Counted from the stretch's first letter, positions 51,646-60,965 are shown. The stretch is DNA of 64,000 nt from Ottowia sp. (GCF_016703145.1 NZ_JADJCO010000003.1:1132001-1196000); one strand, 5' to 3'. Program-made: numbers and translations. Notes: generated by a model not told the origin, from the sequence alone.

Positions 51646-52497
51646 TCAGGCGGGGGTGAAGGCCAGGCGCACGTAGATCGGCGCGTAAGCCTCGGCCTGG
51701 GTGATCTCGACCAGGGTTTCCTTGGCCAGCTCCAGCAGGGCGATCAGCGTGACCACCAGCACGGGCACGCCGCGCGCGGGGTCGAACAGGTCCTCGAACG
51801 GGGCGAAGCGGCGGCCCTGCAGCTTTTTCAGCACCAGGCCCATGTGCTCGCGCACGCTCAGTTCCTCGCGCGTGATGCGGTGGTGCTGCACCAGCCGGGC
51901 GCGGCGCAGGATGTCGGCCCAGGCGGCCTGGATGTCGGCCAGCGCCACGTCGGGAAAGCGCGGCTTGAGCGCCTGCTCGACATGGACCTGCGCCTTCAGG
52001 AAGTCACGCCCGAACTGCGGCGCCTCGGTCAGGCGCGAGGCGGCCAGCTTCATCTGCTCGTATTCGAGCAGGCGGCGCACCAGCTCGGCGCGCGGGTCCT
52101 CGGGCTCCTGGCCCTCGGCCGTCTTGCGGGACGGCAGCAGCATGCGCGACTTGATCTCGATCAGCATCGCCGCCATCAGCAGGTACTCGGCCGCCAGCTC
52201 CAGGTTGCGGCCGCGGATCTCGTCCACGTAGCTCAGGTACTGGCGCGTGACCGTCGCCATGGGGATGTCGAGGATGTTGAAATTCTGCTTGCGGATGAGG
52301 TAGAGCAGCAGGTCTAGCGGCCCCTCGAAGGCCTCCAGGAACACCTCCAGCGCGTCGGGCGGGATGTACAGGTCCCGCGGCAGCGCGAACAGCGGCTCGC
52401 CGTACAGGCGCGCCACGGCCACGTGGTCCATCACCTCGGGCAGCGCCGCCCCGGCGGGGCCGGCGGCCAACAGCACGTCAGGATCGGCGATCGCCAT
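51646..52497 (-). CDS. scpA: Segregation and condensation protein A
   Basis: A 283-residue kleisin that joins SMC and ScpB for chromosome organisation. N-terminal part FLEAFEGPLDLLLYLIRKQNFNILDIPMATVTRQYLSYVDEIRGRNLELAAEYLLMAAMLIEIKSRMLLP is diagnostic, and the C-terminal winged-helix region closes with EITQAEAYAPIYVRL. The N-terminal 40 residues are unconserved. Followed by DUF3460, the usual neighbour. Confidence 0.93.
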   Translation of the reverse strand: MAIADPDVLLAAGPAGAALPEVMDHVAVARLYGEPLFALPRDLYIPPDALEVFLEAFEGPLDLLLYLIRKQNFNILDIPMATVTRQYLSYVDEIRGRNLELAAEYLLMAAMLIEIKSRMLLPSRKTAEGQEPEDPRAELVRRLLEYEQMKLAASRLTEAPQFGRDFLKAQVHVEQALKPRFPDVALADIQAAWADILRRARLVQHHRITREELSVREHMGLVLKKLQGRRFAPFEDLFDPARGVPVLVVTLIALLELAKETLVEITQAEAYAPIYVRLAFTPA

Positions 52498-52500
52498 GGA

Positions 52501-52565
52501 TGCTATCTATACAGGAGCTGATGGCGCAATATTGGCGCGGGTTGAAGGCCGATTTTGCTTGAAAA
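52501..52565 (+). repeat. Dispersed repeat, copy 12 (best preserved)
   Basis: Contains TGCTATCTATACAGGAGCTG, then ATGGCGCAATATTGGCGCGG and GTTGAAGGCCGATTTTGCTT, GAAAA. The near-palindrome GCGCAATATTGGCGC is complete here. It lies between scpA and the DUF3460 gene. Confidence 0.78.
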
Positions 52566-52593
52566 ACCCAGGCCAGCGCCAGGCGGCGCGCGG

Positions 52594-52815
52594 TCAATCG
52601 CCGGTGGGCGCCGTCTGGTAGACGTAGGGTTTTTGCGGCACGCGGCCGGCGCCGAACTCGGCCTGCTGCTCGCGGTCGAGGTTCTTGTCCCACAGCAGCG
52701 CGCGGCCCTGGCGCTGCGCCTGGTCCAGGCCCGGCTGGGCCTGCTTGAGCTGCGCGATGAAGTCCGTGGTGTCGGACGTGTAATGCGGGCGGCGGAAAAT
52801 GTTGGCGATGGGCAT
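52594..52815 (-). CDS. DUF3460 family protein
   Basis: A 73-residue basic protein (MPIANIFRRPHYTSDTTDFIAQLKQAQPGLDQAQRQGRALLWDKNLDREQ) matching the DUF3460 family. Function unknown. Conserved next to scpA in betaproteobacteria. Confidence 0.85.
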   Translation of the reverse strand: MPIANIFRRPHYTSDTTDFIAQLKQAQPGLDQAQRQGRALLWDKNLDREQQAEFGAGRVPQKPYVYQTAPTGD

Positions 52816-52909
52816 GGTTTTGGCGAATCTGTCGGCCTGGTCCGACGGCGCGCGACGCGCGCGCTGCGTTACAAAGCAGGTCCATCCATTCTACCGGGGC
52901 ATCCCATCC

Positions 52910-53428
52910 ATGAAGACCGTCTCACACCGCTGGCGCACGCTGGGCCTGTGTGCCGTGCTGGGCGCCGCCCTCGGCCTGGCCGCCTGCGACCCGCAGGCCA
53001 TCAGCGAACTGGAGGAGGGCGTCTCCACCGAGGCCGACGTGGTGCAGCGCTTCGGCCAGCCCGAGCGCGTGTGGGACGAGCCCGGCGGCGCCCGCACCTT
53101 CGAGTACAACCGCCAGCCGGCTGGTGTGCGCAACTACATGATCACCATCGGCCCCGACGGCCGGATGAGCGCGCTGCGCCAGGTGCTCACGCCCGAGACC
53201 TTCCGCCGCGTGCAGCCCGGCATGGGCGTCGAGGACGTGCGCCGCCTGCTCGGCAAGCCCGCCCGGCAGGTGCCCTACGCGCTGAAGCGCGAGGTGGTGT
53301 GGACCTGGCGCTTCCTGGAGCCGCCGAGCGAGCAGAAAGCCTTCAACGTCGTCTTCAGCCCCGACTACCGCGTGATCCGCACCGAGATCGGCCCCGATCC
53401 GGACAGCCTCGACATGCGCGGCGGCTGA
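52910..53428 (+). CDS. BamE/SmpA-OmlA-like lipoprotein
   Basis: A 172-residue lipoprotein: signal MKTVSHRWRTLGLCAVLGAALGLAAC with lipobox LAAC, then two repeats of a SmpA/OmlA-like fold (STEADVVQRFGQPERVWDEPGGARTFEYNRQP and MGVEDVRRLLGKPARQVPYALKREVVWTWRF). The first resembles BamE but the protein is longer, with a duplicated module, so it may be a BamE paralogue rather than BamE itself. Outer-membrane, periplasmic face. Confidence 0.78.
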   Translation: MKTVSHRWRTLGLCAVLGAALGLAACDPQAISELEEGVSTEADVVQRFGQPERVWDEPGGARTFEYNRQPAGVRNYMITIGPDGRMSALRQVLTPETFRRVQPGMGVEDVRRLLGKPARQVPYALKREVVWTWRFLEPPSEQKAFNVVFSPDYRVIRTEIGPDPDSLDMRGG

Positions 53429-53477
53429 GGCCGTCCGGGGATGCGCGCGCCGGTGGATTCCTGCAGAATCCGCCCCC

Positions 53478-54368
53478 ATGAGCACCCCAACCTCCCCCGC
53501 CCCCGCCTCGGCCACGCCCTACGGCAGCCTGCCCACCGCCAGCCAGCCGGCCGCGCGCAAGCCCGTGAGCCTGCCGCGCCTGGCCGACATGCATGCCCAT
53601 GGCGAGAAGATCGCCATGCTGACCGCCTACGACGCCACCTTCGCCGCCATGGCCGACGCCGGCGGCGTGGACTGCCTGCTGGTGGGCGACTCACTGGGCA
53701 TGGTCTGCCAGGGCCTGCACAGCACCGTGGGCGTGACGCTGGAGCACATGCGCTACCACACCGAGGCCGTGGCGCGGGGCCTGCGCCGCGTGCAGGGCAC
53801 CGCCTGGCTGGTGGCCGATCTGCCCTTCGGCAGCTACCAGCAGTCGCGCGAGCAGGCGGTGGCCAGCGCCACCGTGCTGATGCAGGCCGGCGCGCACATG
53901 GTCAAGCTCGAAGGCGGCGGCTGGACGGCCGAGACCGTGCGCTTCCTGGTCGAGCGCGGCATTCCCGTCTGCGCCCACCTCGGGCTCACGCCGCAGACCG
54001 TGCACGCGCTGGGCGGCTACCGCGTGCAGGGGCGCGGCGACGAGGCGGCCGCCACGCTGCGCGCGCAGGCGCTGGAGCTGCAGGACGCGGGCGCCGCCAT
54101 GATGGTGCTGGAGATGGTGCCGGCTCGGCTGTCGGCCGAGCTGACGCAGGCGCTGCCCCGCTGCGCCACCATCGGCATCGGCGCCGGGCGGGGCACCGCC
54201 GGCCAGGTGCTGGTGATGCACGACATGCTGGGCATCAACCTGGGCCGCAACGCCAAGTTCGTGCGCAATTTCATGGCCGGCAGCGCCGACGTGCTGGGCG
54301 CCATGCGCGCCTACGTGCAGGCGGTCAAGGATGGCAGCTTCCCGGTGGACGCCGAGCACGCCTGGTAG
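53478..54368 (+). CDS. panB: 3-methyl-2-oxobutanoate hydroxymethyltransferase
   Basis: A 296-residue enzyme making ketopantoate, the first committed step to pantothenate. MLTAYDATFAAMADAGGVDCLLVGDSLGMVCQG, MRYHTEAVARG, VADLPFGSYQQ, KLEGGGW and HDMLGINLGRNAKFVRNFM are typical. A 30-residue N-terminal extension is Ala/Pro-rich. panC and panD lie 4-8 kb upstream; panE is not in view. Confidence 0.96.
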   Translation: MSTPTSPAPASATPYGSLPTASQPAARKPVSLPRLADMHAHGEKIAMLTAYDATFAAMADAGGVDCLLVGDSLGMVCQGLHSTVGVTLEHMRYHTEAVARGLRRVQGTAWLVADLPFGSYQQSREQAVASATVLMQAGAHMVKLEGGGWTAETVRFLVERGIPVCAHLGLTPQTVHALGGYRVQGRGDEAAATLRAQALELQDAGAAMMVLEMVPARLSAELTQALPRCATIGIGAGRGTAGQVLVMHDMLGINLGRNAKFVRNFMAGSADVLGAMRAYVQAVKDGSFPVDAEHAW

Positions 54369-54384
54369 CGCGGCCCGGGCGGCC

Positions 54385-56079
54385 TCAGGCCGGCCGCGGC
54401 GGGGGCGCGCCGGCCTCGGGCAGCGCCGCGATCGCCGCCGCGATGGCGCTGGTCACGTCGGGCTGCAGGTCAGCCTGCACCTGGGCCAGCAGGCCGGTGC
54501 GCCGCGCCATTTCCAGCGGCTGGGCCATGAAGCCCGCGGCGATCAGGCGCACCCCGCGTTCGCGGCAGGCGTCCACCAGGTTGCGCAGCGAGTCGGCGCC
54601 GGTGGTGTCCATGTAGATGACGTTCTTGAAGTCCAGCACCAGCACGCGCCGCGGCAACTGATCCTCCAGCGCCTCCGCCATTTTGGTGGCGCCAAAGAAG
54701 ATGGCGCCGTACAGCCGCCACACCTGCACCGCCTCCTCGAGTCCCGCCAGCGGCGGGTGGCTCGCGGCCGTCAGGCGCTCGGCGTGCGACAGGCTGGAGA
54801 TGCGCCAGATGAAGTTCACGCAGGCGGCGAAGATGCCGAACTGCACCGCCACCGTCAGGTCGAACACCACCGTCAGGAAGAACACCGACAGCAGCGTGAT
54901 GCGGTAGGGCACGGTGAGCTGGCGCAGGTGCGCGAACTCGCGCCACTCGCCCATGTTCCAGGCCACGAACATCAGGATCGCCGCCAGCGTGGCCAGCGGG
55001 ATGGACGCCGCCAGCGGCGCCGCCGCCAGGATCACCAGCAGCAGCACCCCCGCGTGCACGATGCCCGCGACGGGGCTGGTGGCGCCGCTCTTGACGTTGA
55101 CGACGGTGCGCGCGATGGTGCCAGTGGCGGGCATGCCGCCGAAGAAGGGCACCACGAAGTTGGCCGCGCCCTGCGCCATCAGCTCCTGGTTGGGGTCGTG
55201 GCGGTCGCCGATCATGCCGTCGGCCACGCGCGCGCACAGCAGCGACTCGATGGCGCCCAGCAGCGCCAGGGTCACCGCCGGCATCAGCATGAAGCGGGCC
55301 GACTCCCAGCTGAAGTCGGGCAGCGCGAAGGCCGGCAGCGCGGCCGGAATGCCGCCGAAGCGGCTGCCGATGGTCTCCACTGGCAGCTTCAGCAGCGCCA
55401 CCGCCGCCGTGGCCAGCACCAGCGCCACGATGGAGCCCGGCACCCGCGCCAGCCAGGCCAGGCCCGGCACGCGCGCCCCCAGCGCCGACAGGGCGTGCTG
55501 CCAGGCCACGATCAGCGCCAGCGAGGCCAGGGCGAGCCCGAAGGTCCAGGGGTTGAAGGTGTCCAGGTGCGCCCACAGCGCGCCCAGGATGCCGAAGAAA
55601 TCGCCCGGCATTTTGGCAATGGACAAGCCCAGGAAGTCCTTCACCTGCGACAGCCCGATCAGCACCGCGATGCCGTTGGTGAAGCCGATCACCACCGCCA
55701 TCGGGATGAAGCGCACCAGCGTGCCCAGGCGCAGCAGCCCCATCACGAACAGCAGCACGCCCGACAGCGCGGTGGCGATGATCAGGTTGGCCACGCCGTA
55801 CTGCTGCACGATGCCATAGACGATGACGATGAAGGCGCCCGCCGGCCCGCCGATCTGCACCCGGCTGCCGCCGAGCAGCGAGATCAGGAAGCCCGCGATG
55901 ATGGCCGTGAACAAGCCCGCCTCGGGCTTGAGGCCGGAGGCGATGGCGAACGCCATGGCCAGCGGCAGCGCCACCACGGCCACCGTCAGGCCGGCGCTGA
56001 GGTCGCCGAGGAAGCGCGCGCGATCGTAGCCCGCCAGGGCGTCCAGCAGGCGGGGGCGGAAGGTGAAGGGATGGGCCAA
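54385..56079 (-). CDS. SulP-family anion transporter with STAS domain (second copy)
   Basis: A 564-residue SulP transporter: FLGDLSAGLTVAVVALPLAMAFAIASGLKPEAGLFTAIIAGFLISLLGGSRVQIGGPAGAFIVIVYGIVQQYG at the N-terminus, GMPATGTIARTVVNVKSG, and a C-terminal STAS domain (LVLDFKNVIYMDTTGADSL). The VALPLAMAFAIASG motif places it nearer the DauA/BicA-like branch than the transporter at 33758. Substrate (dicarboxylate, bicarbonate or sulfate) not determined. Confidence 0.9.
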   Translation of the reverse strand: MAHPFTFRPRLLDALAGYDRARFLGDLSAGLTVAVVALPLAMAFAIASGLKPEAGLFTAIIAGFLISLLGGSRVQIGGPAGAFIVIVYGIVQQYGVANLIIATALSGVLLFVMGLLRLGTLVRFIPMAVVIGFTNGIAVLIGLSQVKDFLGLSIAKMPGDFFGILGALWAHLDTFNPWTFGLALASLALIVAWQHALSALGARVPGLAWLARVPGSIVALVLATAAVALLKLPVETIGSRFGGIPAALPAFALPDFSWESARFMLMPAVTLALLGAIESLLCARVADGMIGDRHDPNQELMAQGAANFVVPFFGGMPATGTIARTVVNVKSGATSPVAGIVHAGVLLLVILAAAPLAASIPLATLAAILMFVAWNMGEWREFAHLRQLTVPYRITLLSVFFLTVVFDLTVAVQFGIFAACVNFIWRISSLSHAERLTAASHPPLAGLEEAVQVWRLYGAIFFGATKMAEALEDQLPRRVLVLDFKNVIYMDTTGADSLRNLVDACRERGVRLIAAGFMAQPLEMARRTGLLAQVQADLQPDVTSAIAAAIAALPEAGAPPPRPA

Positions 56080-56097
56080 GGTCGACTCCGGAGAAGT

Positions 56098-56126
56098 GAA
56101 CTGAAAACGGCGTGCGGTTTCAGTTC
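56098..56126. other. Inverted repeat between the SulP and metG genes
   Basis: Arms GAACTGAAA and TTTCAGTTC around an 11-base centre. No T-run on the minus strand, so it is not a clear terminator; it may be a factor-dependent terminator hairpin for metG. Confidence 0.4.
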
Positions 56127-56247
56127 TTCCCCGGAGGGCCGCAGTGGTGCAGCCGGGTGATGAAGCGCCTGCGGCGTGACAGCGGCAGGAGGTGCTTGTG
56201 GTCCATGTCTGCGCGGCAGTGTACGCCGCGCGCCGATCGGTGGGCGT

Positions 56248-58332
56248 TCAGCGCACGCGCATGCCCGGCTGCGCGCCGGGCCAGGGCTCCAGCACGAAGA
56301 TGCCGGGGTTGGCCTTTTCGTCGGCGTGGCCGGCCGCCAGCACCATGCCTTCGCTGACGCCGAACTTCATCTTGCGCGGCGCCAGGTTGGCGACCACCAC
56401 GGTGAGCTTGCCCGTCAACTGGTCGGGCTGGTAGGCGCTGGCGATGCCGGAAAAGACGTTGCGCGTGCACCCCTCGCCCACGTCCAGCGTCAGGCGCAGC
56501 AGCTTGGTCGAGCCTTCCACCGCCTCGCAGTTCACGATCCTGGCGATGCGCAGATCGATCTTGGCGAAGTCGTCGATGGTGATCGCGGGCGCCAGCGCCT
56601 CGCCGCCGGGCAGGTCCACGGATGCTTCTGATTTGATAGCTGACAGCGCAGTATTGGCGACGGCTGAAGGCTCGAAAAGCGCTTCGAGTTGGTTCATGTC
56701 CACGCGCTGCATCAGGTGCCTGTATTCGCCGATCTGCGAGCCCGCGCCCAGCGGACGGACGACGTCGTCGAAGGTCTCGGGCGGCACCATGAGGAAGTAG
56801 GCCACCTCGGCCGCCAGCCGGGGCAGGATGGGCTGCAGGTAGATGGTGAGGATGCGGAAGGACTCGATGCAGGCGGTGCAGACGTCGTGCAGGCGCTCGT
56901 CCTGGCCGGGCCGCTTGGCCAGCTCCCACGGCTTGTTGGCGTCCACGTAGGCGTTCACGCGGTCGGCCAGTTGCATGATCTCGCGCACCACCTTGCCGAA
57001 CTCGCGCTGCTCGTAAAGCTCGGCGATGGCCGGCCGCGCGTCGCGCAGGGTGTGCAGCAGCGCCAGCCCGTCGTCGCCGACCACCGACAGGCGCCCGGCG
57101 AAGCGCTTGTTGATGAAGCCGGCGGCGCGGCTGGCGATGTTGATGTACTTGCCCACCAGGTCGCTGTTGACGCGCAGCATGAAATCCTCGGCGTTGAAGT
57201 CCAGGTCCTCGTTGCGCGCCGACAGCTTGGCCGCCAGGTAGTAGCGCAGCCACTCGGGGTTCATGCCCAGTTCCAGGTACTTCAGCGGGTCCAGCCCGGT
57301 GCCGCGGCTCTTGCTCATCTTCTCGCCGTTGTTGACGGTGAGAAAGCCATGCACGAACACGTTGTCCGGCACCTTGCGCCCACTGAACTTGAGCATGGCC
57401 GGCCAGAACAAGGTGTGGAAGGTGATGATGTCCTTGCCGATGAAGTGCACCTGCTCCAGATCGGGTTGGGCCATGTAGGCGTCGTAGCTCTGGCCGCGCT
57501 TCTCCAGCAGGTTCTTCAGGCTGGCCAGGTAGCCGATGGGCGCGTCCAGCCAGACGTAGAAGTACTTGCCCGGCGCGTCGGGGATCTCGATGCCGAAGTA
57601 GGGCGCGTCGCGCGAGATGTCCCAGTCGCCCATCTTGGGCTGGCCGTCCTCGCCGGGGGCGATCCATTCGCGCACCTTGTTGGCCACGTCGGGCTGCAGG
57701 CGGCCGTCCTGTGTCCAGCCTTTCAAAAACTCGACGCAGCGCGGGTCGGACAGCTTGAAGAAGAAGTGCTCGCTGGTCTTGAGCCGCGGCCGGGCGCCCG
57801 ACAGCGCCGAATAGGGCTCGATCAGCTCGGTCGGCGCGTAGACGGCGCCGCACACCTCGCAGTTGTCGCCGTACTGGTCCTTGGCGTGGCAGTTGGGGCA
57901 TTCGCCCTTGATGAAGCGGTCGGGCAGGAACATGCCCTTGTCGGGGTCGAAGAACTGCTCGATGGTGCGCGTCTCGATCAAGCCGGCCGCCTGCAAGTCC
58001 TGGTAGATCGCCTGCGCCAGCGCGGTGTTCTCGGGGCTGTCGGTGCTGTGCCAGTTGTCGTGGCTGATCAGGAAGCCATCCAGGTACGGCTTGCGGCCGG
58101 CGGCGATGTCGGCCACGAACTGCCGCGGCGTCTTGCCCGCCTTCTCGGCCGCGATCATGATCGGCGCGCCGTGCGCGTCGTCGGCGCCGACGAAGTTCAC
58201 CGCGTGGCCCTGCATGCGCTGGAAGCGCACCCAGATGTCGGCCTGGATGTACTCCATGATGTGGCCGATGTGGAAGTTGCCGTTGGCGTAGGGCAGGGCG
58301 GTGGTGACGAAGAGCTGGCGGCGTGCGGTCAT
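56248..58332 (-). CDS. metG: Methionyl-tRNA synthetase
   Basis: A 694-residue class I synthetase: PYANGNFHIGHIMEYIQADIWVRF with HIGH motif near residues 19-22; zinc-knuckle CPNCHAKDQYGDNCEVCG; KMSKS motif (GEKMSKSRGTG); an anticodon-binding helical domain; and a C-terminal tRNA-binding OB-fold (ITIDDFAKIDLRIARIVNCEAVEGSTKLLRLTLDVG). The linker before the OB-fold (about residues 552-571, EPSAVANTALSAIKSEASVD) is coded by a copy of the dispersed repeat. Full length and otherwise normal. Confidence 0.97.
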   Translation of the reverse strand: MTARRQLFVTTALPYANGNFHIGHIMEYIQADIWVRFQRMQGHAVNFVGADDAHGAPIMIAAEKAGKTPRQFVADIAAGRKPYLDGFLISHDNWHSTDSPENTALAQAIYQDLQAAGLIETRTIEQFFDPDKGMFLPDRFIKGECPNCHAKDQYGDNCEVCGAVYAPTELIEPYSALSGARPRLKTSEHFFFKLSDPRCVEFLKGWTQDGRLQPDVANKVREWIAPGEDGQPKMGDWDISRDAPYFGIEIPDAPGKYFYVWLDAPIGYLASLKNLLEKRGQSYDAYMAQPDLEQVHFIGKDIITFHTLFWPAMLKFSGRKVPDNVFVHGFLTVNNGEKMSKSRGTGLDPLKYLELGMNPEWLRYYLAAKLSARNEDLDFNAEDFMLRVNSDLVGKYINIASRAAGFINKRFAGRLSVVGDDGLALLHTLRDARPAIAELYEQREFGKVVREIMQLADRVNAYVDANKPWELAKRPGQDERLHDVCTACIESFRILTIYLQPILPRLAAEVAYFLMVPPETFDDVVRPLGAGSQIGEYRHLMQRVDMNQLEALFEPSAVANTALSAIKSEASVDLPGGEALAPAITIDDFAKIDLRIARIVNCEAVEGSTKLLRLTLDVGEGCTRNVFSGIASAYQPDQLTGKLTVVVANLAPRKMKFGVSEGMVLAAGHADEKANPGIFVLEPWPGAQPGMRVR
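56620..56678 (+). repeat. Dispersed repeat, copy 13 (inside metG)
   Basis: Contains GATGCTTCTGATTTGATAGC, then AGCGCAGTATTGGCGACGG and CTGAAGGCTCGAAAA. It is in frame within the minus-strand metG, in the interdomain linker. Confidence 0.78.
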
Positions 58333-58417
58333 GGCGGCGTTCCCGGTGGCGCGGCAAAACCATGCATTCTAGTTTTCCGGGGCGCCGCGCCGCGTCCGCC
58401 GCGCCGCGTCCGCCGCG

Positions 58418-59628
58418 TCACCAGCCAAAGAACCGGCAGATCGCCTCGCGCTGCGCCAGCGCGTCGGCGCGGCCCATGCGGATCAGCTCGCGCGTGTAGC
58501 CGGCCTCGAACAGCAGGTAGCTGGCCAGCATGGCGCCGCGCGCGGCGCGCGTGCCGCCGCGCACGCCCAGCATCGACAGCAGCACCCGCACCGAGGGCGG
58601 CAGCATGTGCGCGTGGCGCGCGGCCACCTCGTCCAGGCGCCGCGAGGGCGTCACCACCAGCAGCTCGATCGGGCGCAGCGTGGTCTCCGCGCGGCGCTCC
58701 GGCGCGATCAGCGACAGCGTGTGGTTGATGCGCCGCACGCGCTCCACGTCGGCGTCCAGGGTGTCGAGGAAGATGCTCGACAGCGCGTGGCCCGCCACCT
58801 GCGCCAGCGACGGGTAGCCCGGATCGCCCAGGGGCGGCTCGTCCGGCGGCTCGTGCGCGCGGCCGACGCCGATCACCAGCACGCGCTCGGCGCCCAGGTG
58901 GATCACGGGCGAGATCGGCGCCACCTGCCGCATCGAGCCGTCGCCGTAGTAGCCTGGCTGCCCCTCGGCCGTGATGCGCGCGGCGGGGAACACGAAGGGA
59001 ATGGCCGCCGACGCCATCAGGTGATCGACCTCGATGCGGGTGCGCACGGCGCGGCGCCGGGCGCGCGTCCAGTCCTGCATGTCGCCCACGGCGTCGTAGA
59101 AGGTGACGTGCTCGCCGCTGGTGTAGCCCGAGGTGGTGACCGCCAGCGCGCGCAGGTGGCCGCCGGCCAGCATCTCCGGCAGGCGCCGCAGCGGCAGTTG
59201 CGCGTGCAGCAGGGCGCGCAGCGGCTCGTTGTCGAGCAGCGAGCGCGGCTGCGGCGAGCCCCAGCGCGAGGGTACCCAGCTGGCCGACATCAGGCCGAGC
59301 CAGCGCGCGCTGGCGCGCACGGCGTCCAGCGCGTCGGCGCGGTACACCTGCCGCGCCCGGAAGCTGCTCCACAGGCGGGCCAGCCGCGCGACCGCCGCTG
59401 GGAAGCGGTCGGCGTCGCAGGCCAGCGCCGCGGCGTTGATGGCGCCGGCCGAGGTGCCCACGATGACGTCGAAGGGCGAGCCGCGGCGGCCGTCGCCGCT
59501 TTGCCGCCGCAGCGCGGCCACGGTCTGCAGCACGCCCACCTGGTAGGCCGCGCGCGCGCCGCCGCCGGTCAGCAGGAGGGCCGTGCCGGGGGCGGGGGAG
59601 AGGTCGCGAGGCGGGCTTTCGTGGGCAT
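58418..59628 (-). CDS. Patatin-like phospholipase, frameshifted near the start
   Basis: A patatin-family serine hydrolase: oxyanion hole TGGGARAAYQVGVLQ, nucleophile elbow GTSAGAINAAAL with Ser, and the catalytic Asp in YYGDGSMR; C-terminal region rich in Arg. The frame that contains all this has no ATG upstream before a stop. An ATG at 59628 (MPTKARLATSPP) lies in a different frame, and the two join if one base is changed in the C-run at about 59586-59600. So the natural start is probably 59628 with an indel there; otherwise translation would begin inside the active-site region (GTG at 59539). Likely a cytoplasmic lipid acyl hydrolase. Confidence 0.78.
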
Positions 59629-59701
59629 CGGGCGAGGTGCTGGCGTGGCAGGGGCGGGCAGCGCCTTAGACTACCGGCTGAACCGGAGTCGAGCAAATCA
59701 A

Positions 59702-60793
59702 ATGGGCATTCAGGAACAAGACGTGCGGCAGGCCCTGGCGGCCGTGATCGACCCCAACACGGGGCAGGATTTCGTGTCCACCAAGCAGCTCAGGAACCTG
59801 CGCATCGACGGCGGCGACGTGTCCTTCGACGTCGAGCTGGGCTACCCGGCCGCCAGCCAGGTGCCGGCGCTGCGCCAGGCGCTGATCGCGGCGGTCCGTG
59901 GCGTGTCGGGGGTGGGCAACGTGTCGGTGAACGTGTCGACGAGGGTGATCGCCCACGCCGTGCAGCGCGGCGTGCCCCTGATGCCCAACGTGAAGAACAT
60001 CATCGCCGTGGCCTCGGGCAAGGGCGGCGTGGGCAAGAGCACGACGGCGGCCAACCTGGCGCTGGCGCTGGCCGCCGAGGGCGCGCGCGTGGGCGTGCTG
60101 GACGCCGACATCCACGGCCCCAGCCAGCCGATGATGCTGGGCATCAGCGGCCGGCCCGAGAGCGTGGACGACAAGAGCATGGAGCCGCTCAGCAACCACG
60201 GCGTGCAGGCCAACTCGATCGGCTTCCTGATCGACCCCGACCAGGCCGTCATCTGGCGCGGCCCGATGGTGGTGCAGGCGCTCGACCAGCTCCTGCGCCA
60301 GACCAACTGGCGCGACCTGGACTACTTGGTCATCGACCTGCCGCCCGGCACCGGCGACATCCAGCTCAGCCTGAGCCAGCGCGTGCCCCTGACCGGCGCG
60401 GTGATCGTCACCACGCCGCAGGACATCGCCCTGGCCGACGCGCGCAAGGCCGTGGCCATGTTCGAGAAGGTGGGCGTGCCCATCCTCGGACTGGTGGAGA
60501 ACATGGCGGTGCACGTGTGCTCGAACTGCGGCCACGTCGAGCACATCTTCGGCGCCGACGGCGGCAAGCGCTACGCCGCCGAGAAGGGCATCGACTACCT
60601 GGGCGCGTTGCCGCTGGCGCTGTCGATCCGCGAGCAGGCCGACTCGGGCCGCCCCACCGTGGTGGCCGAGCCGGACGGCGAGATCGCCGCCATCTACAAG
60701 GCCATGGCGCGCCAGGTCGCCGTCCGCATCGCGGCGCGGTCCAAGGACTTCTCCAGCAAGTTCCCGTCGATCACCATCTCGCGCGATACCTGA
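59702..60793 (+). CDS. mrp: Mrp/ApbC Fe-S cluster carrier ATPase
   Basis: A 363-residue P-loop NTPase: N-terminal MIP18-like domain (GIQEQDVRQALAAVIDPNTGQDFVSTKQLRNLRI), deviant Walker A SGKGGVGKST near residue 107, VLDADIHGPSQPMMLG, and C-terminal CSNC for Fe-S binding. It transfers [4Fe-4S] clusters to apo-proteins. Encoded near metG on the opposite strand, a common association; here a patatin gene lies between them. Confidence 0.95.
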   Translation: MGIQEQDVRQALAAVIDPNTGQDFVSTKQLRNLRIDGGDVSFDVELGYPAASQVPALRQALIAAVRGVSGVGNVSVNVSTRVIAHAVQRGVPLMPNVKNIIAVASGKGGVGKSTTAANLALALAAEGARVGVLDADIHGPSQPMMLGISGRPESVDDKSMEPLSNHGVQANSIGFLIDPDQAVIWRGPMVVQALDQLLRQTNWRDLDYLVIDLPPGTGDIQLSLSQRVPLTGAVIVTTPQDIALADARKAVAMFEKVGVPILGLVENMAVHVCSNCGHVEHIFGADGGKRYAAEKGIDYLGALPLALSIREQADSGRPTVVAEPDGEIAAIYKAMARQVAVRIAARSKDFSSKFPSITISRDT

Positions 60794-60805
60794 GCCGGAA
60801 GGGCG

Positions 60806-60870
60806 CTACTTTATTGGTAGCTGATGGTGTAGATCTGGCGCGGGCTGTAGGCCGATTCGGCTTGAAATTA
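60806..60870 (+). repeat. Dispersed repeat, copy 14
   Basis: Contains TACTTTATTGGTAGCTGATG, then GTGTAGATCTGGCGCGGGCT and GTAGGCCGATTCGGCTTGAA. Lies 13 bp after the mrp stop. Confidence 0.75.
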
Positions 60871-60965
60871 CGGCGATGGCGTTCCCTCAACCACGGTGAG
60901 CAAGCGTTCCTGAACCGCCGCCTGCTTCTTTTCCGATAGTGGCGGGCGGCGGTTATCCTCGCCGC

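Noticed and set aside
56120..56206. A 28-residue frame (MDHKHLLPLSRRRRF...) after metG on the minus strand
   Set aside because: It has no clear ribosome site and overlaps the inverted repeat; too short to support.
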